Assembly: GCA_937139435.1 (NCBI GenBank)
Contig: CAKZPX010000194.1
Location: 1-24,152 of the forward strand
Direction of reading: 5' to 3'
Length of the DNA: 24,152 nt
Origin: an uncultured bacterium
GTDB taxonomy: Bacteria > Hydrothermota > Tepidihabitantia > Tepidihabitantales > Tepidihabitantaceae
The translations under genes were made by a program, and so were the position numbers. Positions 16,601 to 23,563 of the stretch are shown here, piece by piece. Below the pieces are notes generated by a model. That model was given only the letters and a program-made list of their open reading frames with translations. It was not told the DNA's origin and searched no databases. How positions within the stretch are numbered: the stretch's first letter is position 1; each line of letters begins with the position of its first letter.

Positions 16601-16657
16601 CGCTTGGACACCACCAATCCCGCCGCCAACAACTAAAACCGCCTGCCGATCCTCCAT
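13643..16657 (-). CDS. hdrA: Tandem HdrA fusion (two HdrA-type flavin modules, 1004 aa)
   Basis: A soluble iron-sulfur flavoprotein related to HdrA, the flavin-bifurcating subunit of heterodisulfide reductase. Module 1 (1-425) lacks the HdrA N-terminal domain and C-terminal ferredoxin. It has the FAD motif VVGGGIGGVQ (9-18), CSMC (55-58), a CX2CX2CX3C cluster (107-117), a further Cys set (154, 162, 165, 169) and CSSVCC (265-270). Module 2 (450-1004) is a full HdrA: N-domain cysteines 457, 459, 492, 517 and 549, FAD motif VIGGGIAGM (593-601), CSRICC (750-755), and a C-terminal two-cluster ferredoxin (934-944 and 970-980). The ATG at 16657, 2 nt after hdrC, is used; a longer reading from 16771 lies inside hdrC. 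Module 1 resembles Qmo-type HdrA proteins. Confidence 0.9.
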   Translation of the reverse strand: MEDRQAVLVVGGGIGGVQAALDLADSGCQVYLVDRSPAIGGYMARLDKTFPTNDCSMCILSPKLVTCARHPNIRLLTITEVQSVTGEPGAFTVQLKRYARSVDLTRCTGCGDCLEKCPVRLPNEFEGGFSQRRAIYRLYAQAVPNAPAIDRANCLKFTRDRCGNCARVCKAGAINYEEKDEEITLSVSSIIIAPGSEVVSGAVRPEYGYGRYPNVVTSLEFERIMSASGPFGGHIQRPSDKKEPKKIAWIQCYGSRDRSIGREYCSSVCCMYATKEAVIAKEHSRQIEPAVFYMDMRAFGKDFDRYIERAERQYGVRFVHARVAEVREDPETRDLFLRYATEQGQRSERFHMVVLSCGFVPPEQVLILNRRLGLPLNSFSYPEADLWEPVRAGRNGIFLAGSGQGPKDIPETVVQASAAAVKALPGALNYDAVKIADVQTEVAPMVFTAPRIGVFVCHCGINIGGIVRVPEVVELARTLPGVVFAEENLYSCSADSLEKIKNRIKEYRLNRVVVASCSPRTHEPLFQATVAEAGLNPHLFAMTNIRDQCSWVHDDPDRATEKAKELVRMAVARVRRQEPLVSVRLPVTKAGLVIGGGIAGMASALALADAGFDVYLVEKEAELGGVARTLYRTIEGDDIQQRLEEMVRRVMEHQRIKVFTGTTVRQIDGFVGSYETTLSNNERIKHGVVILAIGARYRQPEEFFYGKSEQVRTQKELEEIIARTPERLRQVRSVVMIQCAGSRNEARPYCSRICCVEAIKNALALKEINPEMDVYILYRDIRTYGFKEDFYRRAREKGVIFIRYTPEQEPMVSFAGDRLQVEFFEPVLETTIKLTPELVVLSAGVVAQEGAGELGKMLKVPLHQDGFFLEAHAKLRPVDFATDGVFFAGLCHYPKFIDETIASAQAASARAVTVLSRDFVAAEPYQAVVNPQRCSACHMCENLCAYRAIEVKLVDERQGRYAAVVNPALCKGCGACAANCRSGAIDIKGFAGENIFRELTALFS
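14999..15028 (-). repeat. 30-bp exact direct repeat shared by the two hdrA fusions (copy 1)
   Basis: This stretch is identical to 20357-20386. It encodes the NIRDQCSWVH motif of the HdrA N-terminal domain in each fusion gene. Flanking bases also match well, so the second HdrA halves share a recent common origin or exchange sequence. Confidence 0.85.
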
Positions 16658-16659
16658 AA

Positions 16660-17331
16660 CTACTCCCTCTTTTCCAGCATCTGTAATGATTCCGGATAGG
16701 AATACCCGTCCGCTATCGCCAGTTCCCTGATTACCTGCATAATCCGGCTGATGCTTACACCCTGAGGACACCGGCTATCACACCGGAAGTGAATGGCACA
16801 GATATCCTTAAACTCATCGGCAAACGCCTCCGCCTTTAACCCCAGGTTGACCTTGCGGATAAACTTGCGCGGGTCTTTAGCCGGATCAAGCAGCGCCTCC
16901 GGACAGACCGCAGTGCAGGAACCACAGATAAAACAGGCGGACAGACCGGGCACCGCCTCCAGCACCTGGCGGCGAAATTCCCGGTCAATCTTCTTTACCT
17001 CCTCAACCGCAGCCTTTTCCTGCTCTCTGATCTTCACCACCGCATTACACACCTCACCGATGTTCACCCCCTGGGGACAGCGGTTAAGACAGGTGGAATG
17101 ATAGGAACAGAGCCAGACAAACTCCGACTTATAAACCTCCTCTTTCATCCCCAGTATCGCCATCCTGATCAACCGCCGGGGATTGTACTTCTCTTCCAGC
17201 CGGCGCACCGGACAGGAAGCGGTACATCCACCACAGGCAAAGCAGTTCATAAAGGTGTTATCACCAAAACGGGCGGCAATCCGTTCCTTGAACTCGGTGT
17301 CCAGCTGATGCAAAATAATTTCTTCTGCCAT
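16660..17331 (-). CDS. hdrC: Duplicated HdrC-like iron-sulfur subunit with Cys-to-His ligand change
   Basis: A 223-aa soluble electron-transfer protein made of two HdrC units (about 22-105 and 125-205). HdrC normally has two CX2CX2CX3C[P] clusters and passes electrons between HdrA and HdrB. In each unit here the first cluster is normal (Cys30, 33, 36, 40; Cys133, 136, 139, 143). In each unit the second has His in place of the second Cys (Cys75, His78, Cys81, Cys85; Cys178, His181, Cys184, Cys188), followed by CPQGV. The ATG at 17331 was chosen, 4 nt after the frhB-like stop, over an upstream start at 17364 that lies inside that gene. The gene sits 2 nt before the tandem hdrA, so the proteins are likely partners. 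Confidence 0.9.
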   Translation of the reverse strand: MAEEIILHQLDTEFKERIAARFGDNTFMNCFACGGCTASCPVRRLEEKYNPRRLIRMAILGMKEEVYKSEFVWLCSYHSTCLNRCPQGVNIGEVCNAVVKIREQEKAAVEEVKKIDREFRRQVLEAVPGLSACFICGSCTAVCPEALLDPAKDPRKFIRKVNLGLKAEAFADEFKDICAIHFRCDSRCPQGVSISRIMQVIRELAIADGYSYPESLQMLEKRE

Positions 17332-17335
17332 TGTC

Positions 17336-18496
17336 TTATCCCTCACCAATCGTAGTGAACTCATCCTCCCGGAAGGTGGTCAGGGGCAAAGGTTCTTCAA
17401 GCGCGCGCCCGGAAAGGTAGCCAAATGCGTTCTGGGCGTTGCGTGATACCTTTTTAAACAGGACGCTTAATCCGATACTTACCGGACAGGAGTCTTCGCA
17501 AATTCCGCACTGAACACAGGAGGTCATCATGTGGTTCATCCGGGTAATGTGGAAAAGCAGGGTACCAGATGGCATCCGCACCATGCCTTTACTCCGGGAG
17601 AACCGGACAAACTCATCCTGGTTCCGGTTGAGGGCATCAGATTCAAAGAAACATTCCCGACAGTAACATACCGGACACACCTTCATACAGTTGTGACAGT
17701 TAAGGCAGTCCGCAAAATATCGGACAACATTCTCCGCGCCCAGCAACCGCTCATCCAGTTCCCTGATTTGTGTCCGGATCGCCTCCTCCCGTGCCCGGCG
17801 CAGTTTGTTAATAAACTCCACCCGCGCTGCCGGTTCATCCTGCCGTGGCTCTAATGGAACAGGAAAGGTCGGGGCAAGGAGCACGGCACCCTTTTCACCG
17901 GCGGTGATGACCAGGAGTTCCTCATCCGGATTCATACCAAGGAATCCAAACATAATGTCAAATACAAGTGGCGCGGGAAATTCACAGAGCTGGCAGGCAT
18001 GACGCAGACGGCTGTCACTGGTATAGGCATCCTGGTTTCTAATAAAGTTGTTATTAAAATCAGAAGCGCCTTCAGCGATCTGGAGGAACTGCGCGGTTTT
18101 GTAGGTTCCAGGACAGTCAATACCAACCAAAACTATCCCATCAAGTGACACCTGTTGCAGTTTAACCAGTTCCACTACCGCCCTTAATTCACAGGGACGC
18201 AGCAGAACGCCAATCTTTGATTTCGCACCCGGGTCCGGAGCAATTTCCGCGATGATTCCTGCTCCATTTATCCCCATAGCGGGCAAAAGCGGTGCGGTCG
18301 CCATTATCTTTTCTGGCGCCGATACAAGCGAGCGGGTTACCGCACCGGTCTTTGATATTGCCGGGACTAAAATGGCATCCAGTTTTTTCTCTTCCAGCCA
18401 GTGGGCAAAAACCTTTTTGAGCGTTGCCTCGGGATCGCTCCCCGGCACCGCCAATTCATAGATTGTCCTGGAACCTGTCTTTACTGTACCATCCAC
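17336..18496 (-). CDS. FrhB/FdhB-like iron-sulfur flavoprotein subunit
   Basis: A 386-aa soluble protein resembling the FrhB/FdhB family (F420 hydrogenase and formate dehydrogenase beta subunits), joined to a C-terminal ferredoxin region. The FrhB-like part shows LLRPCELRA (Cys102), GIDCPGTY (Cys128) and CQLC (168-171). A cluster-rich region follows (Cys264, 267, 270, 274, 277, 279, 282), and a last CX2CX2CX3C motif lies at 327-337. FrhB proteins bind FAD and exchange hydrides with F420; in bacteria some relatives use NAD(P)H, so the donor is open. The GTG at 18496 has GGGAGG 6 nt upstream and begins 1 nt after the mvhD stop. An upstream in-frame extension to 18742 is an artefact overlapping mvhD. 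Confidence 0.85.
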   Translation of the reverse strand: MDGTVKTGSRTIYELAVPGSDPEATLKKVFAHWLEEKKLDAILVPAISKTGAVTRSLVSAPEKIMATAPLLPAMGINGAGIIAEIAPDPGAKSKIGVLLRPCELRAVVELVKLQQVSLDGIVLVGIDCPGTYKTAQFLQIAEGASDFNNNFIRNQDAYTSDSRLRHACQLCEFPAPLVFDIMFGFLGMNPDEELLVITAGEKGAVLLAPTFPVPLEPRQDEPAARVEFINKLRRAREEAIRTQIRELDERLLGAENVVRYFADCLNCHNCMKVCPVCYCRECFFESDALNRNQDEFVRFSRSKGMVRMPSGTLLFHITRMNHMMTSCVQCGICEDSCPVSIGLSVLFKKVSRNAQNAFGYLSGRALEEPLPLTTFREDEFTTIGEG

Positions 18497-18497
18497 G

Positions 18498-18917
18498 CTA
18501 CACCTCCCAGAGGGTCTTGAACGGGCTCGGCCCTTTTTGCCGGAGTTTCTCGGTGAATTCGGTAACGGTGTCCGCAAACCTCTTGCCCTCGGCTGCTGAT
18601 ATCCAGCGCAAAAGCACCCGGTCAGTATCCAGCCCCAGTGACTCCATGATTGAGTTAAATAACACCATCCGCCGCCGGGTCTTGTAATTGCCGGAAACAT
18701 AATGGCAGTCACCAGGATGACAGCCACCAATGAACACCCCATCCGCTCCCTCCAAAAGCGCCCGGAGAATATAAACCGAATCCACCGCGCCGGAGCACAT
18801 CACCCGGATCGGACGCATATTGGGCGGATACTGCAGCCGGGAGGTTCCAGCAAGGTCAGCACCGGCATATGTACACCAGTTACACAGAAAGCCAATAATC
18901 TTCGGTTCATAAGCCAT
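18498..18917 (-). CDS. mvhD: MvhD/FlpD-like [2Fe-2S] electron-transfer subunit
   Basis: A 139-aa protein of the MvhD/FlpD family, which carries a [2Fe-2S] cluster and connects an electron-donating enzyme to HdrA. The family cysteines are present: Cys12 and Cys15 in GFLCNWCTYAGAD, Cys41 in VMCSGAVD, and Cys66 and Cys71 in GGCHPGDCHY. The ATG at 18917 is used because AAAGGAG ends 8 nt upstream; the in-frame TTG at 18935 would place that site inside the coding region. It lies 53 nt after the stop of the large HdrA fusion and 1 nt before the frhB-like start, so it may be the bridge between these two proteins. Confidence 0.94.
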   Translation of the reverse strand: MAYEPKIIGFLCNWCTYAGADLAGTSRLQYPPNMRPIRVMCSGAVDSVYILRALLEGADGVFIGGCHPGDCHYVSGNYKTRRRMVLFNSIMESLGLDTDRVLLRWISAAEGKRFADTVTEFTEKLRQKGPSPFKTLWEV

Positions 18918-18970
18918 AGCCGTGTCTCCTTTCAAAAAGGACGCCGATAATTTTTATAACTGTTCATCAA

Positions 18971-21900
18971 TTATAACCCTTCTTCAATCATCGTCAGCAA
19001 CTGCCGGGACTCAAAACCCTGAAGTTCAATGGCGCTGGACGGACAGGCAACCGCACAGGCACCGCACCCCTGACAGAGTACCGCCGTAACCTCGCTTTTG
19101 CCGGTCGCCGGATTAATCCGCGCCGCCTCGTACTGACAGATGCGCTCACACACACCACAGCCCGCACACCAGCGGGTATTAACCTTCGCCACCACCGCCT
19201 GGGTAGTAATCTGATTCTGGCTGATAATCTGCGTTGCCCGGGCAGAAGCTGCCAGTGCCTGGGCAATTGTCTCACTGACGAAGCGGGGGCTGTGACACAT
19301 CCCGGCCATAAATATCCCCGCAGTGTTGAAGTCAACCGGACGGAGTTTGGCATGCGCCTCCAGGAAGAAGCCGTCCTCGTTTAACGGCACCTTTAACAGT
19401 TTTGCCAGTTCCTCGTTGCCCGCATCCGGAACAACGCCAGTGGAAAGCACCAGAAGGTCAGGAACCACCACCACCGGTCGTCCGAGTACCGTGTCGTAAG
19501 CCCGGACATAAACCCGGTCGTCTGTCCGCTCCAACCGCAACTGGATTTTTTCATCATCGGGGTCAAAACGGATAAACATCACCCCTGCCTGTCGCGCCTT
19601 TTGATACAACCCCTCCCGGAACCCGTAGGTGCGGATGTCACGGTAGAAGATATAAACCTGACGCCTGGGATTTTCCATTTTTAGCCGGAGGGCATTTTTT
19701 ATCGCCTCGGTGCAACACACCCTTGAACAGTAAGGATGCTCAGCATTGCGTGAACCAACACACTGAATCATCGCTACGGTCTTGATATCCTGAAGGTTTT
19801 CTGGATGCCGTGCCAGTTCCTCTTCCAGTTCGGTCTGGGTTTTAACCATCGGGTCAACACCGTAAAAGAATTCCCTGGGCTCATACGCCTTTGCACCCAC
19901 CGCCACAACAAAGACGCCATGCTGTAATGACATTTCCTCCCCGTTATTAGCAAACCTGAGCGTGGTAGTATAGTTGCCAAGATAGCCGGACACGGCGGTA
20001 ATTCGGGCATTGGTATAAACCTTGATTAACGGCTCCGCCCGTACATCCCGCTCCAGACGGGCAAGTAATTCCGCACCAGAACGCTCCAGCACCGACCCAT
20101 CAAAGTAATCAACAACACTCTGAATCCGCCGGAGATAACCACCAAGTTCCTGTTCCCTCTCAATTAAAAATACCTCAAACCCCTGTCGGGCAATTGCCAG
20201 AGCCGAAGTCATTCCGGCAACACCACCACCGATAACCAGCGCCTTCTGTGTCACTGGCTGAAGAGATGTGGTGAGTGGTTTCAGGCGTCGGGCATTCGCC
20301 ACCGCCATTCGCACCAGTTCCTTCGCCTTTTCCGTTCCCTTTTCCGGCTCCTGCATATGCACCCAGGAACACTGGTCACGGATGTTCGCCATCGTGAACA
20401 GATGCGGGTTAAGTCCGGCTGCGGCAACCGTCTCCTGGAAAAGTGGCTCGTGGGTGCGGGGTGTGCAGGAGGCAACCACAACCCGGTTGAGTCGATACTC
20501 TTCAATAATCCGGCGCATCTTCTCCTGTGTATCCTGGGAACAGGTAAACAGATTCTCTTCCGCATACACAACATCAGGCAGGGTGCGAGCATATTCAACA
20601 ATCTCCGGCACGCTGAGGATTCCACCGATATTAATCCCGCAGTTACAGATAAATACACCGATGCGTGGCGGTTCGCCGGTCACATCCCGCTCCGGTGGCA
20701 GGGTTCTCCTGGTAACCAGCGTCCCCCGTGCCGGGGCAAGAAGCGTCGCTACGCCGGCGGCACAGGCGGTCGCCTCAGTCACAGTTTCCGGAATGTCCTT
20801 GGGTTCGGTAAGCACTCCACAGGCATAAATACCGGGTCGGGTCGTGGCAACCGGATAATCCGGATCAGTAAGGATAAACCCCAGAGAGTCGGTCTTAACC
20901 CCGAGCTGCTGGAGGAGTTCGGTAGTCTTCCTATCCGGCACCAGGGCGCTGGACAAAACAACAAGGTTGTAGGTCTCATCGTGCAGCGTGCCATCCTCAT
21001 CCTCGTAGGTCAGGAGCAGGTCGCCATTCTCCTGAGGCGTGACACGTGATATTCGGGAGCGCCGGTAGACCACGCCATACTCTTTGTGTGCCCGCTCGTA
21101 GTAACCCTCAAAACCCTTTCCAAAACAGCGCATGTCAATATAGTAGATATGGCAGTCAAGATCGCCACCGCAATGCTCTTTGGCGATCACCGCCTCCTTT
21201 GTTGCGAACATGCAGCAAACCGATGAGCAGTAATAGCGATCCTTGTTCCGGGAACCAACACACTGCACCCAGGCGATTTTCCTCGGTTGTGTTCTATCAC
21301 CGGGACGCAGGACATGACCCTGGTATGGTCCGGTTGCCGAGAGGATGCGCTCAAATTCTAAACTGGTAATTATATTCGGCTGCCTTCCATAAAGGTAATC
21401 CCACTCGCCCCTGGGTTTGTATTCAATAAAACCACCCGCTAAAACCACACCGCCAACTTTGATTTCAATCTCCTCCGGCTTATCGGTGTGCTCAATCGCC
21501 CCGGCTTCACAGGCAGCAACACACTGGAGACACTCGGAGCAAACCCCGCAGTCCAGACAGCGCTGGGCTTCCCTAACCGCCTGCTCTTCATCGTAGCCCA
21601 AACTTATCTCCGCCCACGCCGCATCACCAGTTGTTACCGCGCGCTCCCGCTTCGGCTCCGGTTCCCGGGGTCGCTGGATAATATCGCCCCGCCGCTGAGC
21701 GGCAGAGTCCTCCAGTTTCGCCGGTTCTGGTTTCTGTTCCGGACGCCCGGCACTTAAATCCGCACCGGAAAGGAAGCGGTCAATAGAAATTGCCGCCTCA
21801 TGACCGTGAGCCACCGCCTCAATTACCGATGCCGGTCCGGAAACCGCATCACCGCCAGCAAAGACACCAGTGAGTCCATTCACCTCTAATGTTACCGGGT

Positions 21901-23551
21901 CAACTTTAAAAGTTCCACCCGGTCCCCGCTCAATGCCATCAAACCCTTCACCAGCAACCTGCTGTCCGATGGCAAGAATAACGACATCAGCCGGTAACTG
22001 AGTTTTACATTCTGGATTAAACTGCGGGTTAAACCGTCCCTCCGCATCAAACACCTGGTAACACTCAATTAATTCTAAACCGGTTACCCGACCGTTATCG
22101 CCAACAATTTCTTTTGGACCGCGGGAGTTAACAATCTGAATACCATCGGCAAGCGCCTCTTCAATCTCCCATTCATGTGCCGGCATCTCATCCCGTTTCT
22201 CCAGACAGACCATTGTCACCTCACGGGCGCCCAACCGACGGGCACACATTGCGCAGTCCACCGCCACATTACCACCACCAATCACCACCACCCGCCGGGC
22301 ATTCTGCACCAGGGGCAAAGCGATCTCGGACACGCCCTCTCCCGCACCATTCTCCAGCGACTCATTAACCGACCGCAAAAACTCAATCCCGTGTAATACG
22401 CCCTTCAACTCCATCCCCGGGATGTTAATGGTTCTACTCCGATGCGCACCGACAGCCAGAAATACCGCATTAAACCCCTGTTCAAAAAGCCCTTTCAGCT
22501 CCGCAGTGGTATTTATTCGCACACCGGTCTTTAACTCTATCCCGGTGCTCAACAACGCGCTTATTTCCCGGTTCAAAACCGCTCTGGGCAACCGGTAGGC
22601 AGGAATCCCCCAGCGCATCATCCCCCCAGGTTTGTTACTCGCCTCCAGCACAGTAACCTGATACCCTTTCAACCGCAAGTCCAGGGCACAGGTTAACCCT
22701 GCTGGTCCAGCACCCACCACCGCCACCCGTTCCTTTCTCTCCTGTGCCGGTGTTGACCATCCTATCTCTCCACCCTCTCGCTCTATCCAGTCATCAAGAA
22801 ACCGCTTCAATGTCCTGATCGCCACCGGCTGGTCTACCTCCTGCCGGTTACATTTCTCCTCACAGGGGTGATGACACACCCTGCCACACACACCGACAAA
22901 CGGCAACCTTTCCTGCACCAGTTTATAGGCATCCTTAAACTTGCCCTGTCGGATCAGCGCCACATAACCCTGGGCATTTACACCTGCGGGGCAGGCGAGC
23001 CGACACTGTGCCCGCTTCCCGCTCTTATCAATCGCCACCGCATTAGGAATTGCCTGCGGATAAAGTTTATAAACCGCATTACGGGTTGATATCCCCTGAT
23101 TATAACTGTCCGGTACAACCACCGGGCAATTCTTCACACACTCCATACATCCGGTGCATTTATCCAGCAGCACATAACGCGGCTTCTGAAGAATCCGGAC
23201 AGAAAAATTCCCGGGTTCACCTTTCAACTCCAGCAACTCAGCATTGGTAATCAACTGAATGTTGGGATGCCTTCCCGCAGTAACCAGCTTGGGCGCCAGG
23301 ATGCACATTGAACAATCGTTCGTCGGAAATGTTTTGTCCAGCATCGCCATCGTCCCGCCAATCGCTGGCGAACGGTCAAGGAGAAATACCTTAAAACCGC
23401 TCTCAGCCAGTTCCAGGGCGCTCTGAATCCCGGCAATACCAGCACCAACCACCAGCACCGCACCGGTCACCGTGGCACCGGCAGCGGGTCGGGCATTGTT
23501 TCCAGAACCCGCAGTAGTGTGTTCGGTGCTATTTACCGCTTGCTCCTGCAC
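18971..23551 (-). CDS. HdrA-GltD-HdrA triple flavoprotein fusion (1526 aa)
   Basis: A very large soluble iron-sulfur flavoprotein. An HdrA-like module begins at residue 30 (FAD motif VVGAGIAGIQ, CSMC at 80-83, cluster Cys132-142). It is interrupted at about 177 by a GltD/NfnB-type module: Fer4_20-like cysteines (183, 187, 222, 226, 230, 234), FAD motif VVGAGPAGL (278-286), NAD(P)H motif VVVIGGGNVAVD (421-432) and VFAGGDAVSGP (563-573). After a charged linker (600-650) and a CLDCGVCSEC cluster (665-681) the HdrA fold resumes, with CSSVCC at 775-780. A complete second HdrA follows (963-1526): N-domain CNCGINIGG, FAD motif VIGGGVAGM (1106-1114), CSRVCC (1275-1280) and a ferredoxin (1462-1472, 1493-1503). 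The GTG at 23551 has AAAGGAG 7 nt upstream. I infer NAD(P)H-linked electron bifurcation. Confidence 0.9.
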   Translation of the reverse strand: MQEQAVNSTEHTTAGSGNNARPAAGATVTGAVLVVGAGIAGIQSALELAESGFKVFLLDRSPAIGGTMAMLDKTFPTNDCSMCILAPKLVTAGRHPNIQLITNAELLELKGEPGNFSVRILQKPRYVLLDKCTGCMECVKNCPVVVPDSYNQGISTRNAVYKLYPQAIPNAVAIDKSGKRAQCRLACPAGVNAQGYVALIRQGKFKDAYKLVQERLPFVGVCGRVCHHPCEEKCNRQEVDQPVAIRTLKRFLDDWIEREGGEIGWSTPAQERKERVAVVGAGPAGLTCALDLRLKGYQVTVLEASNKPGGMMRWGIPAYRLPRAVLNREISALLSTGIELKTGVRINTTAELKGLFEQGFNAVFLAVGAHRSRTINIPGMELKGVLHGIEFLRSVNESLENGAGEGVSEIALPLVQNARRVVVIGGGNVAVDCAMCARRLGAREVTMVCLEKRDEMPAHEWEIEEALADGIQIVNSRGPKEIVGDNGRVTGLELIECYQVFDAEGRFNPQFNPECKTQLPADVVILAIGQQVAGEGFDGIERGPGGTFKVDPVTLEVNGLTGVFAGGDAVSGPASVIEAVAHGHEAAISIDRFLSGADLSAGRPEQKPEPAKLEDSAAQRRGDIIQRPREPEPKRERAVTTGDAAWAEISLGYDEEQAVREAQRCLDCGVCSECLQCVAACEAGAIEHTDKPEEIEIKVGGVVLAGGFIEYKPRGEWDYLYGRQPNIITSLEFERILSATGPYQGHVLRPGDRTQPRKIAWVQCVGSRNKDRYYCSSVCCMFATKEAVIAKEHCGGDLDCHIYYIDMRCFGKGFEGYYERAHKEYGVVYRRSRISRVTPQENGDLLLTYEDEDGTLHDETYNLVVLSSALVPDRKTTELLQQLGVKTDSLGFILTDPDYPVATTRPGIYACGVLTEPKDIPETVTEATACAAGVATLLAPARGTLVTRRTLPPERDVTGEPPRIGVFICNCGINIGGILSVPEIVEYARTLPDVVYAEENLFTCSQDTQEKMRRIIEEYRLNRVVVASCTPRTHEPLFQETVAAAGLNPHLFTMANIRDQCSWVHMQEPEKGTEKAKELVRMAVANARRLKPLTTSLQPVTQKALVIGGGVAGMTSALAIARQGFEVFLIEREQELGGYLRRIQSVVDYFDGSVLERSGAELLARLERDVRAEPLIKVYTNARITAVSGYLGNYTTTLRFANNGEEMSLQHGVFVVAVGAKAYEPREFFYGVDPMVKTQTELEEELARHPENLQDIKTVAMIQCVGSRNAEHPYCSRVCCTEAIKNALRLKMENPRRQVYIFYRDIRTYGFREGLYQKARQAGVMFIRFDPDDEKIQLRLERTDDRVYVRAYDTVLGRPVVVVPDLLVLSTGVVPDAGNEELAKLLKVPLNEDGFFLEAHAKLRPVDFNTAGIFMAGMCHSPRFVSETIAQALAASARATQIISQNQITTQAVVAKVNTRWCAGCGVCERICQYEAARINPATGKSEVTAVLCQGCGACAVACPSSAIELQGFESRQLLTMIEEGL
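20357..20386 (-). repeat. 30-bp exact direct repeat shared by the two hdrA fusions (copy 2)
   Basis: Second copy of the repeat at 14999-15028, same orientation, about 5.4 kb away. Recombination between them would delete or duplicate mvhD, the frhB-like gene and hdrC. Confidence 0.85.
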
Positions 23552-23563
23552 TGTTACACTCCT

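Noticed and set aside
17336..18742. A longer 468-residue reading of the frhB-like gene starting near 18742
   Set aside because: Its first 82 residues overlap the well-supported mvhD in another frame and match nothing; the GTG at 18496 has a good ribosome-binding site.
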